Counted from the first letter of the stretch, positions 1 to 10,687 are shown. The stretch: 64,000 nucleotides of DNA from Pelecanus crispus (GCF_030463565.1 NC_134644.1:126233388-126297387), one strand, 5' to 3'. Translations and numbers: made by a program. The notes: generated by a model from the letters alone, not told the origin.

Positions 1-169
1 CCAGAGATGTGGTAGACACCCCATCCCTGGAAACACTCAAGGTCAGATTGGACGGTGCTCTGAGCAACCTGATCTAGTTAAAGCTGTTCCTGCTCATTGC
101 AAGGGGGGTTGGACTAGATGACCTTTAAAGGTCCCTTCCAAACCCAAACCCTTCTACGATTCTATGATT
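1..169 (+). repeat. CR1 retroposon 3' end in the last intron of TTR
   Basis: The segment shows the typical 3' end of an avian CR1 LINE: the 'ggaaacactcaaggtcagattgga' type region, 'ggactagatgacctttaaaggtcccttcca' and a terminal ATTCTATGATT-like tail ending near 169. The start lies beyond the window edge. It sits about 200 bp upstream of TTR exon 4, so inside TTR intron 3, in the same orientation as the gene. Confidence 0.9.
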
Positions 170-375
170 GTTTGTGGACCTGTGTCCAAATCTCACAAAT
201 TTCTCAGTCTTCAGTGAGCATGACAAAGTAATGGGGAGCATTACCTTTCAGAAGGGTAAAATTGATTGAACAACTGGCAAAGTAGTCTGCAGAGGAAATG
301 GAGTGTGCTTGCTGATTCTTAATAAGGTAGTTTTGAATGTATGTTGATCATCATCAGAAGTTTTCTGTTTTGCAG

Positions 376-483
376 GTGGTGTTCACTGCTAATGATTCTG
401 GTCACCGCCACTATACCATTGCCGCTCTCCTCAGTCCTTTCTCTTATTCAACCACTGCTGTTGTCAGTGATCCCCAGGAATAA
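376..483 (+). CDS. TTR: Transthyretin, coding exon 4 (C-terminal part; gene begins left of the window)
   Basis: Transthyretin is the secreted homotetramer that carries thyroid hormone and the retinol-RBP4 complex in plasma and CSF. Only the last coding exon lies in the window. It follows a pyrimidine-rich acceptor ending TTTTGCAG at 375 and encodes 35 residues from VVFTAND to the C-terminal SDPQE, then TAA at 481-483. In human mature numbering this is residues 93-127: strands G and H, with hormone-channel residues T106, A108, A109, L110, S117, T118 and T119, all present. The 108-nt length equals the human exon. As I recall it, the peptide is identical to chicken TTR, so this copy is the canonical orthologue. 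Exons 1-3 are outside the window. An intact second TTR gene starts about 2 kb downstream on the same strand. Confidence 0.96.
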   Translation: MVFTANDSGHRHYTIAALLSPFSYSTTAVVSDPQE

Positions 484-655
484 ACATGTACTGTCATTAC
501 ACAAATACCCTCCTCCACTAGAACTATCGTAGGCTTTTAGGAGGAAGACTTTTCCTACTGCTAATGCATAACTTTTTGCTACATTAGGTTTTTTTTCCAT
601 TTTGTAACTTGGCAAACTTCAGACAAGTGAATAAAATGTTACTTCTTTAAAACAG
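484..655 (+). other. TTR: TTR 3' UTR
   Basis: This is the noncoding stretch from the TTR stop codon to just past the first good poly(A) hexamer (AATAAA at 630-635). The cleavage position is inferred as 15-25 nt past the hexamer. It shows no obvious similarity to the 3' UTR of the second TTR copy. Confidence 0.7.
630..635 (+). terminator. TTR: Poly(A) signal AATAAA of canonical TTR
   Basis: A perfect AATAAA lies about 147 nt downstream of the TTR stop codon, giving a short 3' UTR as expected for TTR. Confidence 0.8.
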
Positions 656-2551
656 TGATTCTATTGGTGAAGTTTTATTGTGTTCTAAGGTGTCATGATT
701 TGTGTTCAAGTGCAAAGGACATCTAGAAGCCATGCATGGCATATGGAAGCAAATTAACATTTGGTTTGGGTCTGTTATCTTTCTTCACTACCTTAAAAAA
801 GTCTCACCAAATGCATTGGCTCAAAATAAGAAAGTTACAGAGTTGTGCTACCTTAACAATTTTGACCAAACACACTCAAAATAAGAAAGTCATCCATGCT
901 ACTTATAGTTTATACACAGAAGAGATGGTCCTACTATCAACCAGGTCATAGGCTAAGTAAGAGAAATTCTGAATACCTAGCAGCAGAACAAACAATGCAG
1001 AAAGACTGTTGAAATACATATATCCAGAGAGCCAAAAGAGTTAAGATCTGTGTACCTTTACTCAAAACTTCAGGCAAACCTCAACGCTGATGTTTCAAGA
1101 GGAAAGTTTGCTGCTCAATCAATCAAGGAAGTTCTGAAGCAATTTCAGTTAGCACCCTTTTTAACAACTTTGATCTTTAACCTCGTTGGCTACCTTATTC
1201 AGGTGCATTCCAATTAGATCTCTAATAAGTCAAATCTCTAGCCATTATTAAAAAAAGTCCTAAAATAAAAGCATCATCTTAATAGTCTCTTCATATTTTA
1301 GAAACAGTAAAAGGTATGCTGTAGAATGACTGTGATTCAAATAATGTTGTTGATAAACTGACCAAAGAGTTTGAGGGCTTTAGCAGTGATTTCTGTAGAC
1401 TGATGGCCTACTGTATTTAAAATATCCTGAAGCAGAGGAATTGTTGTTTAACAGGTTACAGCAAGTACAGAGATTGTAACTGAAATCATGCCATTCAGAA
1501 ACCATCAGCTTTCATCTGCCACTGACCTTGGAGTTTATCTCTACACCCACAGCCCGCTGGGATGACTGCATACCAAGTGAATTCACAAGTCGCAAAAGCT
1601 TGCCTTTTACGTTTCACTATTTACGTTTTTCCCTGATTTCTGCACACTGCTACAGTTACGCAACCCTTGTAAGCAGTGCAAATACTTCCAAAACAGCACC
1701 CATCTTAAAGCATGCAGATTTCATGGGCTCTTACTATTCCTGGAGCTTGAAAACCAGTAGGTTTGGTTTGCAGCGGGCTATGCCCAGCCCTCAGAATAGG
1801 ACATAAATATGTTCATGCTGTTGTGGTGTAGTCACAAAAAAAAAAAAAAAAACCCAAAAAACTGTTCTGCATGTAGTCATCCACCTGAGGACAGGCTAAA
1901 CCAAGTTAAGAGAGAGTATGTGCATGTGTCTATGCAAAGATCAGAAAGACAAAGTTTAATTTAAAGAAGTAACAGTTCCCTAAAATGAAGCACAGACTTC
2001 TGTTGGGGGCTGACTTGTAATTGTACAGGGAAAAGTCCTGAACTTGTATTCAATCTATGGCACAAGTGACATGACACGACATAAAACAGTTTGACTGTGC
2101 TCCAGAAATGGGTATGTAGGTATCTAGTTACCATCCTGGAAACCAAAAGTAACATATTTTTCCTCCAGGGGAACACATAAGATAACTAGATAACCCACAC
2201 ATTATCCACTTACGTTTTATCAGAGGCGGGGGCAAGGCCTTCACAGAGAGAAATCTCGTAATAGATAAACATGGGTTAGTCAATTAAGCCAAACTATAAC
2301 CACAGAGAAATTCTCATTGAAACTGAAATTGCTGAGTGGACAAGAAAGATGTATTTCTCTCAACTATATGAGATGCATACAGCACTATTCCTCAACAAAA
2401 AAGAGAAAAATAAAACAGAATAGACATTGTTTCCAAGAAAATAGATCACTGCAGGTGAGCTAGGCAATATTCACAATTCCACAGGTAATGATAGAAAAGA
2501 CTTATTTTTGCTGACAAGGTTCATGTTTGTATGGGTTACTTATTTTCTCAT
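656..2551. other. Intergenic spacer between the two transthyretin genes
   Basis: About 1.9 kb of AT-rich DNA without a recognisable gene or transposon. A 17-nt A run lies at 1836-1852. Short open frames here (for example 1528-1806) match nothing I know and have no splice context. Confidence 0.6.
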
Positions 2552-2568
2552 TGTTTACTAAGTAAATA
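2552..2568 (+). promoter_or_regulatory. FOXA/HNF3-type site in the TTR2 proximal promoter
   Basis: The sequence TGTTTACTAAGTAAATA contains the forkhead core TGTTTAC. It aligns with the strong HNF-3 element of the mouse Ttr promoter (core TTGACTAAGTCAATA, as I recall it). Downstream AAATCAGCA also resembles the mouse flank. It lies roughly 100 bp upstream of the likely transcription start, as in the mouse gene. Binding itself is inferred. Confidence 0.7.
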
Positions 2569-2633
2569 GTACAAATCAGCATGTTGAAAGTCATATGGGT
2601 TTTCTGATAAGTAGCCTCATTTTAGAGGGTTTG

Positions 2634-2641
2634 ATATAAAA
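2634..2641 (+). promoter_or_regulatory. TATA box of TTR2
   Basis: A GATATAAAA motif sits about 65 bp upstream of the TTR2 ATG. The expected start at about 2660-2668 would give a short 5' UTR of about 35 nt. The following CACAGATCC resembles the first transcribed bases of mammalian TTR. Confidence 0.65.
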
Positions 2642-2699
2642 AACACAGATCCCACCAGTTTCTACTTGCTGACACTGAGACTTCCTAGTGGTAGGCAAA

Positions 2700-2768
2700 A
2701 TGGCTTTTCATTCTGTATTTCTTGTTTTCTTAGCTGGCCTGGCATTTTTCTCCGAAGCTGCACTACCG
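2700..2768 (+). CDS. TTR2 exon 1: signal peptide and first residues of the mature protein
   Basis: The exon encodes a 20-residue signal peptide ([10 protein letters not shown]...AFFSEA) followed by ALP. It is 69 nt like human exon 1 and is followed by donor GTAAGT at 2769. The signal peptide closely resembles the avian TTR one as I recall it. Confidence 0.93.
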
Positions 2769-5700
2769 GTAAGTGTCTCAGGACTGAGGTCATTCATACT
2801 GATGTAGTCCCAGCTTTTTTTTCTTTTTTTTTTTATACTTTAATTAGTGTAAATGAAAAATAGAATATTGCATTTTATTGCAATTTTTTATTTTATAGTA
2901 TGTACTGACCGTAGTTCTCGCCTACTGCTCTTTTTCTGGTCCTTCTTTCTCCTTCTCTAGTGATTAGTGAGAGGGCTTTATGGTTAGAGAAGCAGCACTT
3001 GTCATTAGACTCAGCGACTACATGAAAAACAATGTAAGAGAAGAAAGGAAAAAAATACCGTATTTGCTACACAAAAGCCTTGGGCCTGTGAAAAGTAACT
3101 AATAGCCCTTATAACACAATGAACAAGCTCCTGTCATGAGGGATTTCATTTCCTGTTGTTGAGATCCATGCTGGAAAAATGCCTTCTGTAGTCCGCTCCC
3201 TTACTCCTCTACCCACTATGGCTCTATCCCAGGCAAGCAAGAAGGGATCTCAACACTCATTGATGCAAGCAAAGAACAGAGCCAAAACCAGGATCCCACT
3301 TCCAGAGGGCCCATTTATTCCAGCAAAGCAAGCTTAGAGACACAGACGCTTCAGCCTGAAATTCTCCTAGAACAGACTTACCTCTCTCTCCCCCCCGCTA
3401 TTCATTCTTCCTCTCAAGCTCTGATCTTTGGGAAAATGCGTACCTGACCAACCTTTGTGAGGAAGAAGACTTTCATTGAGCTCCCAGGGTGTAAAAGCCA
3501 GGAAAACAGGTGGTGGCACTAGAGACCCCATTGCCAATGCCTCAAAAGAAACACTAGCGAGGACCCTGTGCATTCCAGAAAGGAAGCCTGAGGAGTCAGG
3601 GCATACAGGTGGTATAGACACATGCTGACACATTGGTCTGATACAGGGCAGGGTTCCAGGCCGATGGGATGTTCACTACATCACAGACTGTAAGAGGGGA
3701 TGTAAGAGAGGGATCTTAGTTTTTAACATCCACATCATGATTCATTTTGCAATGATTAAATGGAGATCAGTGATTGCTATTTTGAGATCATCCTTGATTA
3801 GCACCTTCCACAAAGCTCTATTTTCCCACTTTTCATATACAGAATTAGGTAATGGAAGGTCAAAGCCCTGATTCAACTCTACTTTTGAATACGTAAAACA
3901 TCAGGGCATAACCACTGCTTGTGATGAACATCTTAGGAGTGAAACTACAGCTATCCTATCTTTGAAGGAAGGTTTTCCTCTCCTATCCCTGCATAGCTGC
4001 CAGAGGCTGACAAATCTGATCCAACGTGGTGTTAGGAGAGAGTCCATAAGTGGTGCTTATCAAGTTTACAGCAGAAATAAGATAACTCTATCGCAACAAG
4101 ACATCAGAGGCTCTCAAATCCAGAAAGCTGTGCTCAAATTGCCACTCCAAAATACAGAGGAAGAGTTGCCAGAACTTTAAACTTTCCTACCACCTTTGAT
4201 GATTTAATTATTATTTCCTGTTGAGGTCACAACTTAGTTTCAACTTCATGCTGGAGATGATGTGTAGCTAAGCCATGACGAAGAGAAAACAGAAATGTGT
4301 TCTCACACAGTGAGAGCTGCAGTGCCTGCTCAGCACACATGGCTACACTCCCCCTGACAGCTCCTGACATCTTCCTCCCCGGTTCCACCACATCCAGCCA
4401 CCAGAAAGCTTCAGGCTACATTTCTGTAGTACACAGTGATCTTGCTGAGGAAAATACGGTATATTCTGTATATCTAAAGAATAAGATTCCTTACTGCTTT
4501 ATTATGCATCATCACTTATCTTTCTTACAATGTAAAAATTCTCTCTTCCTACCTGAAGGACTCTGCTGACTCCAAGCATCCCCTTTTTATAAAAATTCTG
4601 GATTCAGTCCGAGGAAGTCCAGCTCCAAATGTTCCAGTTAAGTTATATAAAGAAGCTGCAGATGGATCTTGGGAACTGTTCAGTTCAAAGTAAGTCACAC
4701 CAAAATAACGAGTGAAAGAAGGGAAAGGCAATGGGAAAAGGCCAAATAGTTAAAAAACCAGTTTCACATTCTCTAACGTGTCTTTTTTACTCAGAGGAAA
4801 GATAACATACTACTGAATTAATTTGCTGCAGACTGTCTTTTAACTGTATTACAGTTTCAACTACCAAAATAGTTTTACAATGCTTTATTACTGTGAGAAT
4901 AAGAACGTATTTTAAACTATCCTTTAATTCAGTCATCGCTTCTCTTCAATTTCATTACAAAGGACTGTATTACTTTTTAGTACCCACCAATGAACTGATG
5001 CATTGTTGCCAGAAGAATCAGGCAGACTCTTTTACTTTGTCTGAAACTAAGACTGGTTGAGTATCCTACCTTTATTGGCTATTTTCCTTTTTTCTAAATG
5101 GATTTGCATTTCATACATCACCACAGCCTTAAAAAGAAAACACAGAACTGTTTTGAACACATACTACATAATAACTGATAGCCGCCTTTGCTTCAAGAAC
5201 AAGGAATCAGCCAAAAGGAGAAAATTTGGGGATGAAGTTTTCTCACTTCATCCCCCACAGAGAAGCAATTACATCTAAAATAAGAAAAAGAATCTCCCAG
5301 ATATTTAAACATTGCCATGTCTTTTAAAAAAAAGTAATTGTAGAATTTCAAATGTAGATGACTTTTTTTGGAAATTACCCTCAATTTTAGCATATATTAA
5401 CACTTTAAAAACTCAAAAGTAATTTTTACTTAAAAGTATAATCTGAAATGAAATTGAAAAAATTCTTAGGGGGTACACAGAATGAACATTCTTCCTCTGT
5501 TCAACAAGCAACATCCCACTTCCACATTTTCTCCCCAAGATATTTGCAAAGTTTCACCCCCTTTTCCAGGTCTGGTAATGGTCTATTCTACCTAAAAAAA
5601 GTGAGATAGGGCTCATAAGGGTTAAAGCTGGCATAGTGCAGGAATTTCAATATTGGGATCCCAGGCTCAGATGCACTGGTAAAAAGTCCATGAGAAATTG

Positions 5701-8406
5701 TACATAAGCAGCTCTTTGGCGTCGTAGAGCAGTGGGCTGGCCAAAGCAACAGTGCTCTCATATATGCCCTTGAAAAATATAGCTGCAGTGAAGGCTACAC
5801 AGATTTGTACAGGGCGGGGCAGGGGGGAAGAACAATCTATTCATGTTGTCCTACTTAAATTGCCTCCCACCCCTTGAGTGAGAAGACAGCTTCACACATT
5901 GGACTGCACTGGAAATGCGTGTAATTTTCCATTAAGAGGGTGTTCAGTTTACTTATCTTCAAAACTGAGCTTAGAGGCTTTATATAAAGATACTTGGCTG
6001 AACAGCTGGATGTTGACTGAAGCCTTAAAAACATACTTATCATCTGAAACAAAGAAAAAAGTAACCTTAACATAAGGTATGTGAAAGTCATGATAATACT
6101 AAATCAACCTCTCCAGCCTTGTTAATTTGTAAATAGTTGAATGAAATAACTGTTCTCAGTTAAAGATGTTTGGTTTTAGCTGAGAAAGCTTATTAGAGAA
6201 ATGTACAGTTATCTAATGATGAATCTATGACAAAGAAAAAAACAGAGACATTTGAATGGAAAAAGAAAAATCTCTGATAACTGACTACAGAGCATCTTGT
6301 AAGATACAAATGGTGTTCTATGACTTCAGTCATAAGCTGTATTAAAGCAGAAATCCTAAGTAATGCACTGGACAATGACATAAAAACATTCTTTCTCTGC
6401 ATGCAATTTGAATAAAATATGTTCAGAAGAAGATTTGGCAGCCAGAACACAAAAGTTGCTTGTGAGTACTAGAATCAGGCACTAGCAGCATTGTTATTTG
6501 TGGATAACCTACCCAATCAAAAAGCTAGTATTATATTACATATTTCACAGAAATAGATTTCAACCAAGAGACATGTTTTGAGAAACAGCATTCAATATTG
6601 GTTCTGGAGCCCCAAATTGGTTGGTGTTCAAAGGTCTACAGTTTCAAGCCAGTACGATGGCCCTGGATAACACTGATAGCATCTTCAAATCAAACAAAAC
6701 CATCTGTTTGTGGAGGATGGAAAACGAACTGATCAATACAGACAACAGGAAATTCCATAACGCTACACTGGTGGCTGACCTACAGTCATTTCAAATCTCA
6801 GATCTCAAATTTCGGATAGCCAACTGTAAAAAATATTTATACTGCTAAAACAACTCAATGTATTTAAATAAGTAAGAAAACTATGGAAAAATCAAAGGTT
6901 GACCCTACTTACTTGCACAGTAAGTGCATCATAGAGCTTTCACATTGCTTACAGCAGTGGTGAAGTCTTCCCTCTGAGTGGGTTCATTTGATTAACTCCA
7001 AGACTGTGTCAAGAGTCTATGAACAATAATGACAGTTTTTGGCTCACCCCCAAACCATGCAAAGTAGTGACATGGCAGGCAGCCATCTGCTGTGGCAATC
7101 GTGGAAGTTGCAAATGCCAAGATAAGCTCTGCAACATCCATAACACAGATGGATGTTAGCCATTCCAGATCAACAGAAGTATTCATCATATTACTTAAGC
7201 TACACAACATCACTCAAGTTCAATTGCTAAGAACTGCATTTTTCTCAGGCTTTTAACCAAAATATAAAAGTGCATTCTTCTGCCATCACACAGACAAACC
7301 AATGACAACGGAGAGCTCCATGAGCTCACAACTAAAGAACAATTTGTAACAGGGATATACAAGATAGAGCTTGACACAGCCTCTTATTGGAAGAGACTGG
7401 GCTTGAATCCCTTCCATCACCATGCTGATGTGAGTATCCATCTTCTCCTGTACTTTAGTTGCAAAGAATAAAGATACTTTAAATGTCTAGGCTTCAATTA
7501 CTAATTGCACATGTTGAACTTTCTTTTCACTTTAAAATATTTTTGCATTAATACTTTAAATCCACAGTCTCAAAGCTTTGTAACAACATACTCATGAGAG
7601 AACATAGTTACTAGCTTCACTGTAACTCTCAGTAAGTTCTTAGATGCATTACTTACGAGAGGTTTTCGGTCCTTCTACCTCTATTTAAGCCTGTGATTCT
7701 TCCTGTGACTATTTCTAGACACCTGAGGGAGAACAGGTGGAGTACTCTGTTAAGCCTCCTGGGAAAAGGATTTTTCTGCCTTTTGGATCCAGTATTTGTA
7801 TGGCTGCAGACAAAGTTTATAATTTAGATTTTTAAAGATAATGGAAGTATGAACTGTGTTCTGGATACTTGGATCCTCAGATTACAACAGAAAAAATTAT
7901 AACAGGCCTTTTTAGTTTGCATGGGACAGAGAAACTGGTTAGATGAAGGTGGTCCAAACCCGGTACCAGCTGAGGCCAGCTCCAGGGTCTGGGACTCCTT
8001 GGGGACTGTCCCCTTCCCCTCCACATCATCAGCCCTTTCACATGACCTTTCAGTAGCAGCAGCAGTCCCATATTAGTAATTTTAAATTATGTGACATGTA
8101 TGCATTTAGCAAAGAATATTTAACCAGTGGAAAAACTGTGCGTGACAGGCAGCCACAGATCACACTGATCGAATCACAAGAGAAGATATTTCCAAAGTTT
8201 TGTGGGAGGTTAGATAAAATGATCACAATGGTTCTATCTAGGCTCATATCTTACAGATCACTTCTCATTTATCTTGTATTTGTTTTTTCTTTTTCCAGGT
8301 GGTGTTCACAGCTAACGATGCTGGTTATCGACATTACTCCATTGCTGTTCTCCTCAGTCCCTTTTCTTACTCAACTACAGCAGTAGTTAGTGAGCCAGTG
8401 GAATAG
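2700..8406 (+). CDS. Second, complete transthyretin gene (tandem TTR paralogue), four exons
   Basis: Predicted secreted thyroid-hormone carrier of the transthyretin family, 147 aa. Coding exons are 2700-2768, 4559-4689, 7294-7429 and 8299-8406 (69, 131, 136, 108 nt; intron phases 0, 2, 0), exactly as in human TTR. All introns are GT-AG. The ATG has a strong context (CAAAATGG). Residues 1-20 form a hydrophobic signal peptide ending SEA. In human mature numbering, K15, L17, E54, A108, L110, S112 and S117-T119-V121 are kept, so the tetramer and hormone channel should form. Differences from usual TTR: C10H, A29P, P26, G47K, K48Q, A81R, E89H (giving HHH at 88-90), T106S and A109V, plus loss of the N98 sequon. 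No stop or frameshift. It could be a silenced copy, but a TATA box, FOXA-like site, good splice sites and AATAAA argue for expression. I do not know a published name. Confidence 0.94.
2769..4558 (+). other. TTR2 intron 1
   Basis: GT-AG phase-0 intron, GTAAGT at the left and CCTGAAG at the right. No transposon recognised. A T-rich stretch follows the donor at about 2816-2835. Confidence 0.85.
4559..4689 (+). CDS. TTR2 exon 2 (mature residues 4-46 and part of 47)
   Basis: 131 nt, as in human. It encodes [19 protein letters not shown], then strand B to the start of the C-D region, ending LFSS plus two bases of codon 47. K15 and L17 of the hormone channel and V20/R21 are kept. C10 is replaced by His; prolines occur at 26 and 29. 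The only usable acceptor AG is at 4557-4558, which fixes a short N-terminus with seven residues before the SK pair. The donor is GTAAGT at 4690. Confidence 0.93.
4690..7293 (+). other. TTR2 intron 2
   Basis: GT-AG phase-2 intron of 2.6 kb, AT-rich, with no clear repeat family. Open frames inside it lack splice signals and family resemblance. Confidence 0.85.
7294..7429 (+). CDS. TTR2 exon 3 (mature residues 47-92)
   Basis: 136 nt, as in human. It encodes [13 protein letters not shown], the D-F strands and helix region, and ends [11 protein letters not shown]54, H56, E72, D74, F87, H88 and H90 are kept; residue 89 is His instead of Glu and residue 92 is Asp. The acceptor is CATCACACAG at 7293 and the donor is GTGAGT at 7430. 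Confidence 0.94.
7430..8298 (+). other. TTR2 intron 3
   Basis: GT-AG phase-0 intron of 869 bp with a long pyrimidine tract before the acceptor. Unlike canonical TTR intron 3 it has no CR1 tail, and I see no similarity between the two introns. Confidence 0.85.
8299..8406 (+). CDS. TTR2 exon 4 (mature residues 93-127) and stop
   Basis: 108 nt including TAG at 8404-8406. It encodes [19 protein letters not shown] and the dimer-interface segment [11 protein letters not shown], ending SEPVE. Against canonical TTR exon 4 (376-483) I count 24 nucleotide and 6 amino-acid differences (S100A, H102Y, T106S, A109V, D124E, Q126V). Confidence 0.96.
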   Translation: MVFTANDAGYRHYSIAVLLSPFSYSTTAVVSEPVE

Positions 8407-8620
8407 AAGCTGGCACTAAGCATGAAAATTTAGATGTGTAAATTCAAATTTCCATAAATTATAAGAACTTAGGTTCTGACTGTATCAACAGCTTTAAATG
8501 TCATACTAAATCACTAACAGTAACAGTCAAGTTGTTTATTCACTTTGTTAACTTTAGGAAGAATGTGTGTTGACTTTGTTTTCAAATACTCTTCTGAATA
8601 AAAGTATTCTGTATTTCTGT
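8407..8620 (+). other. TTR2 3' UTR with poly(A) signal
   Basis: Noncoding sequence from the TAG stop to just beyond AATAAA at 8597-8602. This is the only good hexamer in the first 250 nt and gives a 3' UTR of about 210 nt. Confidence 0.7.
8597..8602 (+). terminator. Poly(A) signal AATAAA of TTR2
   Basis: Perfect AATAAA about 190 nt after the TTR2 stop codon, embedded in CTTCTGAATAAAAGTATTC. Confidence 0.75.
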
Positions 8621-10687
8621 ATTCTGTAAGTATTGCTCTTCTGAATATAAGTTTAGGGTTTGAAAAAACATACTAAGCTTAGGCAAAAAAGCATTTCCAT
8701 TACTATAACGGAGAATAAACGAAAGTCTTCCATGAAGTTAATAAACTCCATTCCTTCTTGCTAAGGAAATGAACCAAACACATCCAAAAAGCATCTCATG
8801 AAAAGTATGCACACAGGAAATGCAATCCACCACCTGCTATCATCTATATTACTAAAGCCCACAATAGATGAATTCACATAGGAGTACTACCCAGGGCCCC
8901 ATATAATCATCAGATAAACTCACCTCCCAATTCTGATTCTTAAGATACAGAAGCAAAAGCAGTTTACAAGTGACAGCAAGGTACAATAGCATCTAAGGAT
9001 GCTACACATACTTAAAATGCCTTCTTTCCTGCTTTCCAATATATTATAACTGGTGACACTTTCAAGGACAGTCTATATCCAGTGTTGCAGAAAAGTATAT
9101 CCATCAAACATACTTGAAGAAGTTTATTCATGTATTTTCATAAAATTCTGCAAATACCTTTGTCCCCAGTTGAAGCACTCCCAAAAATTACTCGCATACC
9201 TCTAATCATCAGACACTTTTGTAATAGCTGTAAGATACGAATTAAAATAAGAAGGATAAATAATGATTCCTGAGAAAACCAGCTCCCTATTTAATGCCAG
9301 GAGAAATACAGATGAATCCCTCTACTTCCTATTCTTGTAATCCATATATAAGGAAGATTACTCCTAAACAGAAATAAGCATAGAGAAGAGCCATTAGGAG
9401 ATTCAACAGAACAGCAACCCCATCTTGGAAAAGTATGCAAAAATGCTGAGTCATTTAGCCTAATAAAACCAAAAGCTGAAAGCATATAAATACCAATAAA
9501 GGGAAAACAATTTGATAGCCTAAGGCTTGATCCCATCACAGCCTAACCTGACATATTTGCTGGCCAGGTTTCCCTTCCTTTTTTTGTTACTTCAAGGTAC
9601 TGAGCTCTACAAAAATGAGCACTTTGTCTATAAACAAAACACAAAGAAGATATGTTCTCCACAGAACCTCAGAATAAACAAACCAACACAATCTTTAGAA
9701 CATTATATTTCATAAAAGACAATGATAAAAAAGTACAAACATTTTCATGAACAACAAAAAACAAAACTATGATAGTACACAGGAAATTCCCAGCATTTGT
9801 TTCAGTGCATTTTTCATTAAGCCTATCTTACATACCTCTACAAATAAAATAATCTTAAGTACACTTCTTGCTGATATGCAATGGATCCTTTTAATATTTT
9901 TAAATAATTGGCTCATTAGTAACCCACTACAACATAGTCATTAGTAAACATAATGATAGAAAAATAGACTGGCAAGATCCAAGAAAAAGGACATTTTGCA
10001 CTTCCTTTTCAATATGCTGTCTATTGCAAAATGGATTTTATATTTTATATTCTCCTACTTAAATGTGAAATACAGCAAATGGGCTTAAGAGTATCTTAGC
10101 ATATCAACCAGATTCCACTGTTAATATTTCTGTAATGTTTTTACTTGTTAATTTGCAAGACTTTCAGTATCTTGTAAAATATTCCCTCTTTCTTCTCCCT
10201 CCATGTTCACTCCTTGAAGAGAGGACGTCCTTAATTTGCCTTGTCAGCAATGCAAAAGCCAATGTGATTGGCTTCTCTCTACATTTTACAAGAATCATGA
10301 AAATATCAAAAGGAATGTGCACAACTCTTAGTTCTGCATCGCATTTATTTTGTTTGAAGGCACTGTCTATGTTAAAATTCACTACAGAATAGTACTGAGT
10401 TCAAGCAGGTAGTATACAAACACTATCTTCGATGTAATTTAGGATGGCAACTTTCAAAACTTCCCAACAAAGTGATAAAAGGTATTTAGAGAAGAGTGTC
10501 GGTTAACAATTCATAATTTAACATCCATCACTTTGGGGCACCAAAATGTAAACTTTTTAAGAACTCAGCTATATGTCATAATCCATTCACATAGTGGTTT
10601 AAATCACATTTTTCTACAACCATACATGATTAATCACTTAGAGCTGTAAAGTTATATCAGTTCAGCCACAGCTTATGTGTAATATAG

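Noticed and set aside
1528-1806. 92-aa frame between the two TTR genes, possible extra TTR exon
   Set aside because: The translation has no TTR motif and no flanking splice sites, and TTR2 is already complete without it.
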